Of a stretch of 13,445 nucleotides of DNA, positions 13,225-13,445 are shown piece by piece. Within the stretch, counting starts at the first letter, position 1. Every line of letters begins with the position of its first letter. The notes under the pieces were generated by a model. The model searched no databases, had not been told where the DNA came from, and saw only the letters and a program-made list of their open reading frames with translations. The stretch is taken from positions 1 to 13,445 of the forward strand of contig JADGPB010000024.1 in assembly GCA_017882655.1 (NCBI GenBank), read 5' to 3'. A program made the translations under genes and the position numbers. The DNA comes from Propionibacteriales bacterium. GTDB taxonomy: Bacteria > Actinomycetota > Actinomycetes > Propionibacteriales > Propionibacteriaceae.

Positions 13225-13445
13225 GCTCTGCTGGGGAGCGGCCGGTCGGATGCCAAGAGACGCCAAACGGGCCGCTCAAGCGCCTGAGATGGGCGCAGCG
13301 GGTCGATCCATCGTGTGCTACGACCGTCGTCTCGGCCGCGAGTAACGTGCCTCTTCACGAAAGAAAGTGGATGAGGGGTCTGAACCCGCCGGCTTCGAGT
13401 AGTGACCTGAGGCGGTAGCTGATCAGGTCCCGGACCCGAGGCGAT
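13225..13445. other. Region without a convincing gene after the GH67 gene
   Basis: These 221 bases hold one inverted repeat (13236-13277) and no clear gene start. On the minus strand a frame entering from the right edge stays open for 29 codons and stops with TGA at 13357-13355, with a plausible but unrecognised sequence (RVRDLISYRLRSLLEAGG). A second minus frame stays open over the whole stretch to 13218. Either could be the tail of a converging gene, but neither is identified. Confidence 0.4.
13236..13277 (+). terminator. Possible terminator or decay hairpin after GH67
   Basis: GAGCGGCC (13236-13243) and GGCCGCTC (13270-13277) are perfect 8-bp arms around a 26-nt loop, beginning 11 nt after the GH67 stop. 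The loop is long and no U-run follows, so intrinsic termination is uncertain. The position at the end of the unit is the main argument. Confidence 0.3.

Noticed and set aside
13370..13445. Possible tRNA, because of a GGGTTCAGACCCC-like stretch on the minus strand
   Set aside because: The T-loop-like sequence has no proper 5-bp stem, and I could not fit an acceptor stem or anticodon arm around it.
1..13445. CRISPR arrays, insertion sequences, integrase or defence genes
   Set aside because: No spaced direct repeats, terminal inverted repeats with a transposase, or such protein motifs were seen. The window is explained by one sugar-utilisation locus.

Overview
The window reads as high-GC DNA of an actinobacterium. 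This rests on the GC-rich third codon positions, frequent GTG starts, SD-type ribosome sites, and a sugar ABC transporter with no ATPase gene beside it. I cannot name the genus. Every confident gene belongs to one catabolic locus: uptake and intracellular breakdown of branched xylan fragments, most likely (methyl)glucuronic-acid-substituted xylo-oligosaccharides (aldouronates).

The layout is two divergent transcription units around a regulatory region at about 8489-8675. Leftward (minus strand), a seven-gene operon runs GH3 glycosidase (6143-8488), Lpl-type permease 1 (5148-6146), Lpl-type permease 2 (4240-5154), lipoprotein solute-binding protein (2508-4169), GH39 beta-xylosidase (879-2408), DUF624/YesL-type membrane protein (196-882), and a GH42 beta-galactosidase-family gene cut by the left edge (1-203). 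Four junctions overlap by 4-8 nt (ATGA or similar). The binding-protein gene is instead bounded by two intercistronic stem-loops, one of them with perfect 14-bp arms. Rightward (plus strand) lie a LacI-family regulator (8676-9689), a beta-lactamase-fold serine hydrolase (9728-11128) and a GH67 alpha-glucuronidase (11167-13224), with two gaps of 38 nt each.

The divergent region holds a palindrome (GCGAAAGTTTCGC) that fits the CGAAA-N-TTTCG xylan-gene operators known from actinomycetes. A one-mismatch version lies in front of the lacI-type gene, and two further inverted repeats sit near a good minus-strand promoter. The simplest model is that the LacI-type protein represses both arms until a xylo-oligosaccharide or xylose-type effector appears. 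The Lpl-type transporter imports the oligosaccharides, GH67 removes the terminal glucuronic acid, and GH39/GH3 release xylose. GH42 handles a galactose or arabinopyranose side group, and the serine hydrolase may remove an ester (acetyl or similar). None of the glycosidases has a signal peptide, so hydrolysis appears to be cytoplasmic.

The last 221 bases (13225-13445) hold no convincing gene, only an inverted repeat and a short minus-strand open frame entering from the right. The most unusual points are the uncharacterised serine hydrolase between regulator and GH67, the operator architecture, the hairpins isolating the binding-protein gene, and the lack of an ATPase and of any endo-xylanase.
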